Of a DNA stretch of 64,000 nucleotides, positions 9,226-17,605 are shown one piece after another. The stretch is from Thalassotalea litorea (GTDB taxonomy: Bacteria; Pseudomonadota; Gammaproteobacteria; Enterobacterales; Alteromonadaceae), in NCBI RefSeq assembly GCF_005843925.1, contig NZ_VCBC01000003.1, forward strand, positions 124,001-188,000, in the 5' to 3' direction. The position numbers and the translations under genes were made by a program. Within the stretch, counting starts at the first letter, position 1; each line of letters starts with the position of its first letter. The notes beneath the pieces were generated by a model. The model did no database searches and was not told the origin of the DNA. It saw nothing but the letters and a program-made list of their open reading frames with translations.

Positions 9226-9741
9226 CTACAGCCGTTGAAACTGCTGTTGCCAGGTGTGATAACTTCTGTCATCGAAAAGATAACAATGGATAGAAATGTT
9301 CTGATATCTTGGATTTTGACAAATTTCTATCGCGATGTTGGCCGCTTCTTCTAAGGGGTAACCATAAGCACCGCAGGATATTGCCGGAAAGGCGATAGAC
9401 TGGCATTGGTGCTCCAAGGCTAATTCAAGGCAGTTCTGGTAACAGGAAGCCAATAGCAACTCGGGGTGCAGCTCATTGCGGTAGATTGGTCCTGCAGTAT
9501 GAATAACATATTTGGCGTTTAGATTGCCGGCGGATGTTATTCTCGCTTCGCCGAATGGACAACGAATACCGTTTGTCGCTTTCAACTTGCGACATTCCTC
9601 TAACAGCTTAGGGCCTGCGGCACGGTGAATCGCGCCATCGACTCCACCACCACCTAGCATTTTCGGATTTGCGGCATTAACGATGGCATCGACTTTCGCT
9701 TGGGTAATGTCACCCTGAACTATTGCAATATTCCCGGACAT
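9226..9741 (-). CDS. Macrodomain protein, O-acetyl-ADP-ribose deacetylase-like (YmdB type)
   Basis: A 171-aa single macrodomain that should bind and hydrolyse ADP-ribose derivatives in the cytoplasm. The start has GDIT and [10 protein letters not shown], then the glycine-rich [15 protein letters not shown] loop, and later [10 protein letters not shown], all in the order of the YmdB/MacroD class. The length equals that of E. coli YmdB. It stands alone, divergent from the Lpp-like gene, with a palindromic element between them. Confidence 0.93.
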   Translation of the reverse strand: MSGNIAIVQGDITQAKVDAIVNAANPKMLGGGGVDGAIHRAAGPKLLEECRKLKATNGIRCPFGEARITSAGNLNAKYVIHTAGPIYRNELHPELLLASCYQNCLELALEHQCQSIAFPAISCGAYGYPLEEAANIAIEICQNPRYQNISIHCYLFDDRSYHTWQQQFQRL

Positions 9742-9754
9742 TCTACGTTCTCCG

Positions 9755-9809
9755 AATCAAGGGGTCAGAGTTGTTGAACACCTTCTTCAACAACTCTGAC
9801 CCCTTGATT
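9755..9809. repeat. Palindromic element with GGGGTCAGAG core, copy A
   Basis: Two perfect 24-bp complementary arms (9755-9778 and 9786-9809) flank a 7-base loop. The arm core AAGGGGTCAGAGTTGTTGA is shared with the element at 57046-57104. It is a REP/MITE-like mobile palindrome and could fold into a very stable hairpin in RNA from the flanking genes. Confidence 0.85.
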
Positions 9810-9949
9810 GTAGTTAGCAAATTCTTCAAAAAAAACAAAGCGTTTTTGAATAATTGTGCTATATTGCGAGATGATATCGATTGCTTTTTAATCACTTGTG
9901 GTGATTGAGCGATTGTAATTGTTAGCTGTTAATTTATTGGAGTAGCTAG

Positions 9950-10216
9950 ATGAAAAACAAGATGATGACACTTGCAGGGATGGTATTTGCTCTCGGTCTT
10001 GCAGGTTGTTCAAGTAACGAGATGTTGGAAAAAAATGTTGCCGATCTGACCATGAAAGTGGATAACCTTTCATCTCAGGTTGATAGCCTAAGTAGCGAAG
10101 TCGCGGATCTTAAAGTCCAGCAGCAGCAAGCTACCGCGGATTCGATGGCGGCCAAAGAAATGGCGGCAGAAGCCAACGAACGCGTTGATAATGTAGTGGA
10201 ATCCTATAAAAAATAG
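9950..10216 (+). CDS. Lpp-like outer-membrane lipoprotein
   Basis: An 88-aa lipoprotein with lipobox LGLAGC (Cys20) and a GGAG ribosome site. The mature part is a heptad-patterned helix (VADLTMKVDNLSSQVDSL and onward), as in the Braun lipoprotein trimer, and it ends YKK. The terminal lysine is the residue E. coli Lpp uses to attach to peptidoglycan diaminopimelate. It faces an L,D-transpeptidase gene of the type that makes this bond, so a tethering pair is likely. An intrinsic terminator follows. Confidence 0.85.
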   Translation: MKNKMMTLAGMVFALGLAGCSSNEMLEKNVADLTMKVDNLSSQVDSLSSEVADLKVQQQQATADSMAAKEMAAEANERVDNVVESYKK

Positions 10217-10246
10217 GCACTAAGATAGACACTATGGATTGATAAC

Positions 10247-10275
10247 AAAAACCGGCTAAATAGCCGGTTTTTTTA
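10247..10275 (+). terminator. Intrinsic terminator after the Lpp-like gene
   Basis: Stem AACCGGCTA / TAGCCGGTT with a 2-base loop, followed by a T7 run. An A-run on the other side lets it serve the converging transpeptidase gene too. Confidence 0.9.
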
Positions 10276-10310
10276 ATGCCTGTGTATTCTGGCTTGCTTT
10301 TTACGTTGTG

Positions 10311-11267
10311 CTACAGGGTTTCGGCTTGTTCAACCTTAGGTGCGTCTTCTTCATTCGCGTAGCTACCCGGAGAAACCTGCATGGGTATGCCTTTAGGCGC
10401 TTTAATGTAGTTTTCTAGCAGTTCCAGTAAATGCGGGTCATTACCCAGGAAATTCCTGACGCCTTCTGAAAAAGGCAACAGACTTGGCTGTTGATGATTT
10501 TCCAGTGATAACGGTGAATGCACTTCAATGAGTCGCATATCCGGGGCTTGGTAAGTCATCTTAATTGGCTGGTCGATAATTTTTACCTGGGTTCCCAGAT
10601 CGACCTCATTAAAGAGCCATTCAATATCTTTGGGATACATACGAATACAGCCTGAACTTACCCGCATGCCAATACCAAACCTTTGGTTGGTACCATGGAT
10701 TAAGTAGACACTTTGACCAAGGCGCAGGGCATGATCACCGAGTGGATTATCCGGCCCTGCAGGAATGACTTTTGCCATCGGCTTACCATGTTCTCGTTCA
10801 TATTCTTCGCGCTTATCTTGGGTTGGATACCAATCCGGTTTATGGCGTTTTTCACTCACCGAAGAAATCAGGGTAGGTGTTGAATCACCAATCTTGCCGA
10901 TGCCAACAGGAAATACATGAACTTTATTGCTGTCTTCAGGGAAGTAATACAAGCGCAGCTCAGACAGATTTATGACAATGCCTTTTCGTTCAGCATAGGG
11001 CAAAATCATCTGTGAAGGGATGGTTAAAATCATGCCGGGCTTTAATCGAGTAGGATCAATGCCAGGATTTGATTCCATCAAAGCCAAAAATCCAATATCA
11101 TATTGCTCGGCAATCTTTTGAAAATAATCACCTTTTTTCACTGTGTGGTAGGTCACGCTACCGATTAACCGGCTCTTCTGATCATCCAGAGTATATTCTT
11201 TGGCGAAGAGAGAAAATGTGGGGGAGGTTATTAACAGCGAAACAAGAAAAAGTACTGCATTTTTCAA
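10311..11267 (-). CDS. LysM-containing L,D-transpeptidase (ErfK/YbiS/YcfS family)
   Basis: A 318-aa periplasmic enzyme with a signal peptide (ends near SLFAKEY), a LysM peptidoglycan-binding repeat at about residues 38-88 (YHTVKKGDYFQKIAEQY, PGMILTIP), and a YkuD catalytic domain ending in HGTN...SSGCIRMYP, which contains the nucleophile Cys. This is the architecture of enzymes that attach Lpp to peptidoglycan in E. coli. The convergent neighbour encodes an Lpp-like protein with a C-terminal lysine. The start is a TTG (11267): an in-frame stop lies three codons upstream and no ATG is near. Confidence 0.92.
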   Translation of the reverse strand: MKNAVLFLVSLLITSPTFSLFAKEYTLDDQKSRLIGSVTYHTVKKGDYFQKIAEQYDIGFLALMESNPGIDPTRLKPGMILTIPSQMILPYAERKGIVINLSELRLYYFPEDSNKVHVFPVGIGKIGDSTPTLISSVSEKRHKPDWYPTQDKREEYEREHGKPMAKVIPAGPDNPLGDHALRLGQSVYLIHGTNQRFGIGMRVSSGCIRMYPKDIEWLFNEVDLGTQVKIIDQPIKMTYQAPDMRLIEVHSPLSLENHQQPSLLPFSEGVRNFLGNDPHLLELLENYIKAPKGIPMQVSPGSYANEEDAPKVEQAETL

Positions 11268-11404
11268 TAGTTGCTATCCATAGTACGACAAAATCTGAAA
11301 TGCTAGTGTACTCTGAGTGATTTTTAATTTCCAGTCAGTGTAAGTACAGATAAAAATGTCGATACAATTATATATACTTAACGCACATTGGCCATTGAGG
11401 ATAC

Positions 11405-12175
11405 GTGGTGTTTGATTTACCAGTAAGAAGTTTAAAAGGGCAGGTTAGCGACGTTGAGTGGCAAACTCGTGTTGATTTGGCCGCCTGTTATCAGTTAGTC
11501 GCGCACTTTGGTTGGGACGATTTAATCTATACCCACATCTCAGCGCGGATCCCGGATACGGATCATTATCTGCTTAACGCATTTGGTGTCGCCTTTGATG
11601 AGGTCTGTGCTTCGAACCTGGTAAAAATTGATATCGACGGCAAGATTCTCGATGACGGCCCATTTCAAATTAATCCCGCGGGTTTTACTATCCATAGCGC
11701 AATTCATGAAGTTCGCCATGATGCCGGCTGTGTGCTGCACTTACACACTATTCCAACCATTGCGGTGGCGAGTCAGCCCCAAGGATTATTGCCGTTAAGT
11801 CAATATTCAATGTTTTCCATAGCGTCAATGAGCTATCACGAATATGAAGGCCTGGCGGTAAACCCAGCTGAGAAAAAGCGGCTTCAGGATAATCTTGGCG
11901 CCAATAACCATTTATTGCTAAGAAACCACGGGGCGTTAACGCTTGGGACAACCATAGGCGATGCGTTTATGCGCATGTATGACTTAAACCGAGCCTGTGA
12001 AATCCAACTGTCCATGCAGGCGAGTGGCGTTGATAACCTCACGGTCGGAAAACCCATTATCGATAATATTACTGCCCAGGCGAAGATCGTACATACCGGC
12101 ACCACCGGCGGCCAGAAGGCTTGGCCAGCGATGCTGAGAAAAGCCTACAGAATCAACCCTGACTTTGTGAAATAA
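11405..12175 (+). CDS. Class II aldolase/adducin-family protein
   Basis: A 256-aa member of the AraD/FucA/adducin fold, with the zinc-binding HLHT segment (VLHLHTIPTIAVAS) and the later LLLRNHGALT motif. The family includes sugar-phosphate aldolases, epimerases and decarboxylases. The start is GTG 11405, supported by a GAGG site 6 bases upstream. An enolase-superfamily dehydratase gene follows after 29 bp, which suggests joint action on a sugar acid, but the substrate is not visible. Confidence 0.85.
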   Translation: MVFDLPVRSLKGQVSDVEWQTRVDLAACYQLVAHFGWDDLIYTHISARIPDTDHYLLNAFGVAFDEVCASNLVKIDIDGKILDDGPFQINPAGFTIHSAIHEVRHDAGCVLHLHTIPTIAVASQPQGLLPLSQYSMFSIASMSYHEYEGLAVNPAEKKRLQDNLGANNHLLLRNHGALTLGTTIGDAFMRMYDLNRACEIQLSMQASGVDNLTVGKPIIDNITAQAKIVHTGTTGGQKAWPAMLRKAYRINPDFVK

Positions 12176-12204
12176 GCTCTCCAATCTTTGAAACAGGAAT
12201 AAAA

Positions 12205-13380
12205 ATGAAAATTACCCGCGTTGAAATTTTTGATATTCATTGCCCAAAACGCGATGTCTGGAATCCGGTGTTTGTTCGTATTCATACCGATGAAGGCATC
12301 AGTGGCGTTGGTGAAGCCGGTCTGGCTTACGATCTTGGACATAGCGCAGCAGCGCATATGATCAAAGAAATCGCCGAAGCCATGTTGATTGGCTTAGACC
12401 CGTTTCAAACCGAATTATTATGGTCGCGGATGCTTAGGGAAAGTTTCTGGGCCTTAGGCGGTGGACCTGTGATCTATGCGGCAATGAGCGCCATCGATAC
12501 CGCCCTTTGGGATATCAAGGGTAAAGCCTTAAATGTTCCGGTATATCAATTACTCGGTGGTAAGGTAAATGACAAGCTGCGCACCTATGCCAGTCAGTTA
12601 CAGTTTGACTGGGACAAAGACATAAATCGGTTGAATGATCCGGCCGATTACGCCCGTGCAGCTGAGAAAGCCTTAAAAGATGGTTATGATGCCGTCAAGG
12701 TAGATCCAATCATGTACGACATGCATGGCGTGACCCATTTCGATCGCACCAAGATTTTTACCAACCCAGAGCTTAAATTGTTTCGTGCCCGTCTTGGGGC
12801 AATTCGCGATGCCATGGGGGATGATGGCGATATCATCTTTGAATGTCATAGTCTGCTTGGCGCGACCACCGCGATCCAATTGGGCGATATGGTGGAAGAG
12901 TTCCGCTGTATGTATTACGAAGAGCCGGTGAATTATTTGAATTCCGACCTTCATAAGAAAGTCGCAGATAAGGTCAATGTGCCAATTGCTGGCGGCGAGC
13001 GTTTGTATAATCGCTGGGGCATTAAACCTTATATGCAAGATCAGTCCATCGATGTTTTACAACCCGATATTGGCTTATGTGGTGGATTTACCGAAACCAA
13101 GAAAGTGTGTGACTATGCGGATACGTTTGATGTACGAATTCAGGCCCATGTTTGTGGCGGCCCGGTTGCAACCGCCGCATCGTTGCATTTAGAAACCGCA
13201 TTGCCGAATTTCCTGATCCACGAGCATCATACTTATGCGATTAAAGACTGGAACCGTGAACTTTGTATACAGGACCCACAACCTGTTAACGGTTATTTCC
13301 AGGTTAGCGAAGCGCCGGGTCTAGGCATCGAGCTAAACGACAGTGTGGTTTACCGTTCACCGCATATGGAAGTGAAATAG
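12205..13380 (+). CDS. Mandelate racemase/muconate lactonizing family dehydratase (sugar-acid dehydratase-like)
   Basis: A 391-aa enolase-superfamily enzyme. The N-terminal capping domain is followed by the barrel, with K165-x-D167 (AVKVDP), a first metal ligand in FECHS (Glu213, with His215), EEP (Glu239/240), GGER (Glu265), and a catalytic His315 in QAHVCGGP. The E-x-H spacing at strand 3 and the late His resemble the D-galactonate/D-mannonate dehydratase groups, which dehydrate aldonic acids to 2-keto-3-deoxy acids. The first ligand is Glu rather than the usual Asp. It is in tandem with the class II aldolase gene. No transporter or regulator is attached. Confidence 0.88.
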   Translation: MKITRVEIFDIHCPKRDVWNPVFVRIHTDEGISGVGEAGLAYDLGHSAAAHMIKEIAEAMLIGLDPFQTELLWSRMLRESFWALGGGPVIYAAMSAIDTALWDIKGKALNVPVYQLLGGKVNDKLRTYASQLQFDWDKDINRLNDPADYARAAEKALKDGYDAVKVDPIMYDMHGVTHFDRTKIFTNPELKLFRARLGAIRDAMGDDGDIIFECHSLLGATTAIQLGDMVEEFRCMYYEEPVNYLNSDLHKKVADKVNVPIAGGERLYNRWGIKPYMQDQSIDVLQPDIGLCGGFTETKKVCDYADTFDVRIQAHVCGGPVATAASLHLETALPNFLIHEHHTYAIKDWNRELCIQDPQPVNGYFQVSEAPGLGIELNDSVVYRSPHMEVK

Positions 13381-13390
13381 GTGTAACTCA

Positions 13391-13531
13391 ATGAAAGAAT
13401 TATCAATATGGTGGAAGGGAGTTCCATCTCAGCAAAAGTCTGGCTTGATAGTTCTCGCTGCATTTTGTGCGGGAGCACTGATTATGATGTTTGCAATCGA
13501 AATCGGTCAGGCTATCGCTAAATTGCTTTAA
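13391..13531 (+). CDS. Small single-span membrane protein (46 aa)
   Basis: A short reading frame starts 10 bp after the dehydratase stop. It has a polar N-terminus (MKELSIWWKGVPSQQKS), one hydrophobic helix (about residues 19-36, GLIVLAAFCAGALIMMF) and a short amphipathic tail. The reading is coherent and position suggests co-transcription, but the ribosome site is weak and I know no family. Confidence 0.45.
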   Translation: MKELSIWWKGVPSQQKSGLIVLAAFCAGALIMMFAIEIGQAIAKLL

Positions 13532-13753
13532 ATCGATGGCGGCTTTGCTTCCATCGGTTGAGCTCACAACGAGCAAGAAACACTCACTTCACAAGAATAT
13601 CATAGGGTTGCTTACTCAAAGCAGGCATTTAATCTAAAGCTACGAGTAAGCTAAACTTATATTGTGTTCGCTTCAGATAAAAGGTAGTTTAAACAGTGGG
13701 TTAGCCCCACACGTTAAGGGCTAGATGTTGGGTTTTCATGGAAAGATATAAAA

Positions 13754-15859
13754 ATGAAGAAGTTAACATTACTGTTAGTACTAATTATTACCTTAGTAAT
13801 TTACATATCCCTAAATAAAAGCACAGAATCAACCAATTATGATGTTGATGTCAAAGATATTCACCCTGCTTTGAGTGACAAAGATTCCATCGAGGTTTTT
13901 CCATTTAGTAACAAAAAATTCGCATCACAAAAGCTCAAAGAATTAACAATTGCAAATGCTCAATGTAAAGAGCGGAAATTGGATTTCAACACCCAAGTTA
14001 ACAATATACATCAGATATTAATACAAGCGCTGGAACATGAGTTGAGAAATGGAAAAACAAGGCGTGATCTACTTGCATATTCCAATCAATATAAACCTTT
14101 TTATGACAGCTATGATGATTTACTTCTTCAAGCAAAGATAAATCTAGAAAAAGAAAAATACGACTTCACCACTTCCGTTGATATTTTAAATGAATGGAAT
14201 GGCCTATCAGTAATCAATAATTTTTCCGTTATAAACATTCCTATTATTGTCCTAGGGTTACAAGCTTTTGAAGGCGACTCTAATGGATTAAGTATGGGCT
14301 TAGTGTTAGACAATGAAGTTAGTAAATCAGACGTTTTCGCCTTGCTTGAGAACGATGAAAACTTCAATACATACTTAGAATCACCTCTTGAAATAAATGG
14401 TAGTCGCGTTTTATCACCATCTATATTGTTCGCTCTAACTGGCGGCAGCCTCAATGTTGAAGAGTTCAAACAAGCAGTATCATTGAGAAATTTTAACGTA
14501 AACGATGTTGCTATCGCAGTTATGAATGATTTGCCATATGAATATTTAGAGGTTCTTATCGCGCAAGCGGTGTCAATTGAGGACATGCCTATAATCGCAC
14601 AAGGTCGCTATGATTCAAATGCTAATTTAGCTGACTTTGCAGCCTCAGCTCACAACGTAAAGCTTCTTCAACTATTGGAAACATATGGTGTTCATCCTAC
14701 AAATGAATTGGGAATAATTACAGGCTTAGATATAGCCATAATGAACTTGCCTGATGACGTTGATGTTTATGCTAATGCAGAGAGTTTTCCTGACAAATAT
14801 TTGGAGACTATTAATTACCTCATTGAAAAGGGCTATAAAGCTCATGGTTCACGGTATCAAATGGATAATGAAGCCTTTACTTTTTTTAAAGCTCCTGCGA
14901 ATAAAAGAAACTTTCAAAGTTCGAAAGCATTAATTCCTGAACTCAAAAAAGCTTTGCATCGAATAGACCTAGCAGATAGCAGTAATCGGGTTATTCAGAT
15001 TTTGCCCGATGATTCGTTGGTATCTAAGGCGATCGAATCTATGGAACTCAAAAAGGCGGTTTTGAGTAATAAATCAAAGTCTTGTGAATCAATTCAAAAG
15101 GAGTTATTGGCTGAAGAAGGGTTTCTTGATCATCGTGAAACTTATGATCTGATAACACGTATTGCACAAGATGACGACAATACTGCTCAAAGGTTGCATG
15201 ATATTGATCCTACTCTTGTTAATCTATGGCGGGATACTCGGCAATTTAGCCCTAATGGAAGCCGAGAAACGCGTAGTGATTTCATTACTATGCTAGGAGA
15301 AGATAAGCTTCAAGAAGCGTTTGATTACAGTTCTTCGACCCCACTAACTGAATTCGAAACAGATCGTTTGTTGCTTTCATTATTACGGAGTACTGAAAAT
15401 ATTATACCTATTTGGAACGCCAGATCAGTTCCTACACCGCCATCGGGCTTGCTGGCATTTAAACACATACCTTTTGAAAAATGGGAATCTTTAGAAGTTG
15501 AAAAGTTCGACTTCTCTATCAAAGATAAGTTTGGAAATGATCTTTTTGTGCCTGCGGCTTTAAATTCTCAAGAGGCGGTACAGCTATTGTTAGATTTGGG
15601 TTTAAAACCAGAAATGGATAAATTGGGCCTAGATGTATTAGATCTTTTATTAGAAGACAGTTATGAGAATGGCAGCCTTAATAAGAGCTTGAGGCTGATT
15701 GTTCCTGAAGTGGAGGAGCTCGAACCAAGTCATTATTCAAGAATTGCCAGATTAAAAAAACACTTTCCTGAGGAATATGAGAAGCTAATACAAATAAGCA
15801 ACCAAATGCTAGTTTCAGATGAATACGATATGAACAAATTTAGATCAAGGCTTTATTAG
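13754..15859 (+). CDS. Large exported or membrane-anchored protein of unknown function
   Basis: A 701-aa product with an N-terminal hydrophobic segment (residues 3-20, probably an uncleaved anchor), preceded by GGAAAG. The rest is mostly helical. Short segments recall degenerate ankyrin-type repeats (ANLADFAASAHNVKLLQLLETYGV; VPAALNSQEAVQLLLDLGL), but no canonical repeat set can be followed. I recognise no catalytic motif. The gene is visibly AT-rich compared with neighbours and begins an accessory stretch with gene fragments, suggesting horizontal acquisition. Confidence 0.7.
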   Translation: MKKLTLLLVLIITLVIYISLNKSTESTNYDVDVKDIHPALSDKDSIEVFPFSNKKFASQKLKELTIANAQCKERKLDFNTQVNNIHQILIQALEHELRNGKTRRDLLAYSNQYKPFYDSYDDLLLQAKINLEKEKYDFTTSVDILNEWNGLSVINNFSVINIPIIVLGLQAFEGDSNGLSMGLVLDNEVSKSDVFALLENDENFNTYLESPLEINGSRVLSPSILFALTGGSLNVEEFKQAVSLRNFNVNDVAIAVMNDLPYEYLEVLIAQAVSIEDMPIIAQGRYDSNANLADFAASAHNVKLLQLLETYGVHPTNELGIITGLDIAIMNLPDDVDVYANAESFPDKYLETINYLIEKGYKAHGSRYQMDNEAFTFFKAPANKRNFQSSKALIPELKKALHRIDLADSSNRVIQILPDDSLVSKAIESMELKKAVLSNKSKSCESIQKELLAEEGFLDHRETYDLITRIAQDDDNTAQRLHDIDPTLVNLWRDTRQFSPNGSRETRSDFITMLGEDKLQEAFDYSSSTPLTEFETDRLLLSLLRSTENIIPIWNARSVPTPPSGLLAFKHIPFEKWESLEVEKFDFSIKDKFGNDLFVPAALNSQEAVQLLLDLGLKPEMDKLGLDVLDLLLEDSYENGSLNKSLRLIVPEVEELEPSHYSRIARLKKHFPEEYEKLIQISNQMLVSDEYDMNKFRSRLY

Positions 15860-15953
15860 TTAGATTAACCTGCGGATATATCTTTAAGTCGTTTCTAGCG
15901 AAATTACTAGACTTGGTTTTTAACAAGAGCTTGAACGTCCGCAAATGATTTGA

Positions 15954-16073
15954 CAAAGCAAAGAAAATGCTTGGCCATGGGATGAAAAGCGGTCAGATTT
16001 TTATCGATGGGTACAACCTATTTTGAACGAAAATGGCTTGCTAAAACCAGAGAATAAAGGGCCAAAGATTTGA
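15954..16073 (+). pseudogene. C-terminal gene fragment
   Basis: After an in-frame TGA the frame encodes 39 protein-like residues including ENAWPWDEKRSDFYRWVQP and ending PENKGPKI before a stop. There is no start codon or ribosome site. It looks like the tail of a gene truncated by rearrangement, though chance is possible. Confidence 0.35.
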
Positions 16074-16121
16074 ATCATATGGGCGATAAACAGCGTCACG
16101 TCAATTTATGAGTAAAGGGTT

Positions 16122-16523
16122 ATGAAACATCTATCTATAGCGGTTATCTTGACTATTTTGTTCGTCTTTATTCTGACCTTTGCGGTAACTTTTATAGATT
16201 CTAGAGGCACTGACTTTTCTTTTATTAGCTACTCATTTTTTGTTGCGGGATTATCAACTACTGTCTGTGCAATTGTTATCGTTGTTTGGGCGTTTCCAGT
16301 ACATTTTCTACTAAATAAATATAAAAAATTCAATTTAGGTTGGTACTGTCTAGCAGCAATCATTCCTGCTTTTGTTTTTATTTATGCCTTCAAGCCATTT
16401 GGAAATGATTCTAGTTTTTATCTTTTATTTCAGGCGTTATATTGCAGTTTTATCGGGGCTCTTGCAGCTTGTGTATTTTGGTGTTTTTCGGTCTACCGTG
16501 TACGGATGATTGCTCGGTCTTGA
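16122..16523 (+). CDS. Four-helix integral membrane protein, unknown function
   Basis: A 133-aa protein with four hydrophobic segments (about residues 5-25, 35-60, 75-92 and 103-125) and short charged loops, ending RVRMIARS. An AAGGG site precedes the ATG. No family recognised. It lies in the accessory stretch between two other unrecognised genes. Confidence 0.65.
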   Translation: MKHLSIAVILTILFVFILTFAVTFIDSRGTDFSFISYSFFVAGLSTTVCAIVIVVWAFPVHFLLNKYKKFNLGWYCLAAIIPAFVFIYAFKPFGNDSSFYLLFQALYCSFIGALAACVFWCFSVYRVRMIARS

Positions 16524-16613
16524 GTCAAACTTGTTACCCTCTGTTGACGTCACTGGTGGAAAAGCCTAATGTCGGGTAAGAGCGAAAAGCAGAAGCAAAA
16601 ATCCGAGATTTAA

Positions 16614-17027
16614 ATGGATATAATAAGATTAATTTCCAAACTTCCCATACTTAAACAAGCATACCAGATAAAACTTTCACCCTATGAATTAACGGGCGAA
16701 AACCTTATCACTCGAAAGGTGTTAACTATCAAACGTAGCTCCACGCACCCTAGAAGCTTAGCTGGCGACTTCTTTGACCTTGAAAAAGATATTAAACAGG
16801 TTATGCAAGGCTTAGCTTTTAGAAGCTGGGTTAAACCATCGGTATTGATTTGTCTCGAAGGCCTTGATGAAGGTGGGTACACTAACATCGAAAAGACAGG
16901 TATTAAGGAAGCCACTATGGGGGCTGGAGCCATGGATGTTTATTTAGCTGAGCAGCCAATCGATTATTCCACTGCTTACGAGGTTCTTGTAAAAGGAAAT
17001 GACATTAACCCAAAAAGCAAAGATTAA
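16614..17027 (+). CDS. Hypothetical cytoplasmic protein
   Basis: A 137-aa protein without signal or membrane helices. It contains a mixed alpha/beta pattern: LTGENLITRKVLTI, a LAGDFFDLEKDIKQVM helix, then a strand-like VKPSVLICLEGL and a Gly-rich TMGAGAMDVYLAE. I do not recognise the family. No clear ribosome site. It could be a defense or stress cargo gene, but nothing in the sequence demonstrates that. Confidence 0.55.
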   Translation: MDIIRLISKLPILKQAYQIKLSPYELTGENLITRKVLTIKRSSTHPRSLAGDFFDLEKDIKQVMQGLAFRSWVKPSVLICLEGLDEGGYTNIEKTGIKEATMGAGAMDVYLAEQPIDYSTAYEVLVKGNDINPKSKD

Positions 17028-17032
17028 ACGCC

Positions 17033-17119
17033 CGCAGAATTACAGGTATTGAGCTAGTAATCATACTTTCAATTCTAGGCATAGTAGTAAGTTATCTCAA
17101 AGGATTTGGAATCATTTGA
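17033..17119 (+). pseudogene. Remnant resembling a type IV pilin N-terminus
   Basis: The frame reads RRITGIELVIILSILGIVVS before a stop at 17117. This matches the methylated pilin/pseudopilin N-helix (consensus FTLIELVIVIVILGI), including the key Glu5 position, but a cleavage-site Gly, start codon and downstream domain are absent. Probably a fragment of a pilin-like gene left by rearrangement. Confidence 0.35.
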
Positions 17120-17216
17120 AGCTTATATTAGCCTGTTGCTAACAGGCTGTTCCTGGCTGTGAGTTCAATCGATGGACGCAACACACTCATTAAATCGTTC
17201 AGTCTTATGGTGATAG

Positions 17217-17238
17217 ATTCCCTGTAGTGTCAGGGAAT
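17217..17238. repeat. ATTCCCTG hairpin element, copy 1
   Basis: Arms ATTCCCTG / CAGGGAAT around the 6-base loop TAGTGT, preceded by AG and followed by GAC. Copies with the same frame lie at 17396-17417 and 17606-17627. A REP-like palindrome. Confidence 0.75.
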
Positions 17239-17275
17239 GACGCGAGGCGGGGTTGCTTTTCACTCGAAACAGCGT

Positions 17276-17355
17276 GTACTCGGAGCTGATGACATCAGCG
17301 TACTCGAAGTGACGATTTCCGTCACGTTCTCGAAGTATCGCTTGCGATACGTACT
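17276..17355. repeat. Tandem array of three different hairpins joined by a conserved linker
   Basis: The linker GTACTCGAAG (or one-base variants) recurs before each of three stems of different sequence: CTGAT/ATCAG (17286-17298), GTGACG/CGTCAC (17309-17325) and GTATCG/CGATAC (17335-17350). Stem sequence varies while self-complementarity is kept. Confidence 0.7.
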
Positions 17356-17395
17356 GCTCTTATTGGCACTTTTGAGACATTCGGCTTAGGCTAAG

Positions 17396-17417
17396 ATTCC
17401 CTGTAGTGTCAGGGAAT
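17396..17417. repeat. ATTCCCTG hairpin element, copy 2
   Basis: Same 22-bp palindrome and loop as at 17217-17238, preceded by CTAAG, which is also found before copy 3. Confidence 0.75.
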
Positions 17418-17442
17418 GACTCAGATTTTTGTGGCTTTTACC

Positions 17443-17568
17443 AACGTTTCATAAAATGAAACGTTATCCACCCAATGCGTTTTCGCGTTATCCCGCCATT
17501 ACGATTTTTCGGAATCTCCACCCAAAGAAACGTGTTTGTTTCTCCGCCTTGAGGGAATTTCAATTCCC
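17443..17568. repeat. Tandem array of five hairpins separated by TCC[A/C]CC-like linkers
   Basis: Successive stems are AACGTTTCAT/ATGAAACGTT (17443-17465), AATGCG/CGCGTT (17474-17489), ATT-CGA/TCG-AAT (17498-17515), AGAAAC/GTTTCT (17526-17543) and GGGAATT/AATTCCC (17553-17568). Linkers read ATCCACCC, ATCCCGCC, CTCCACCC and CTCCGCC. A GGGGATT/AATTCCC relative followed by GCC lies at 17682-17697. Confidence 0.7.
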
Positions 17569-17605
17569 ACCAATGGCACTTCAGATATACCGGCTGTTGT
17601 CTAAG

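Noticed and set aside
13540..13753. Integron attC site upstream of the 701-aa gene
   Set aside because: GGGCTAGATGTTGGG recalls cassette boundaries, but I could not find paired core sites or an integrase.
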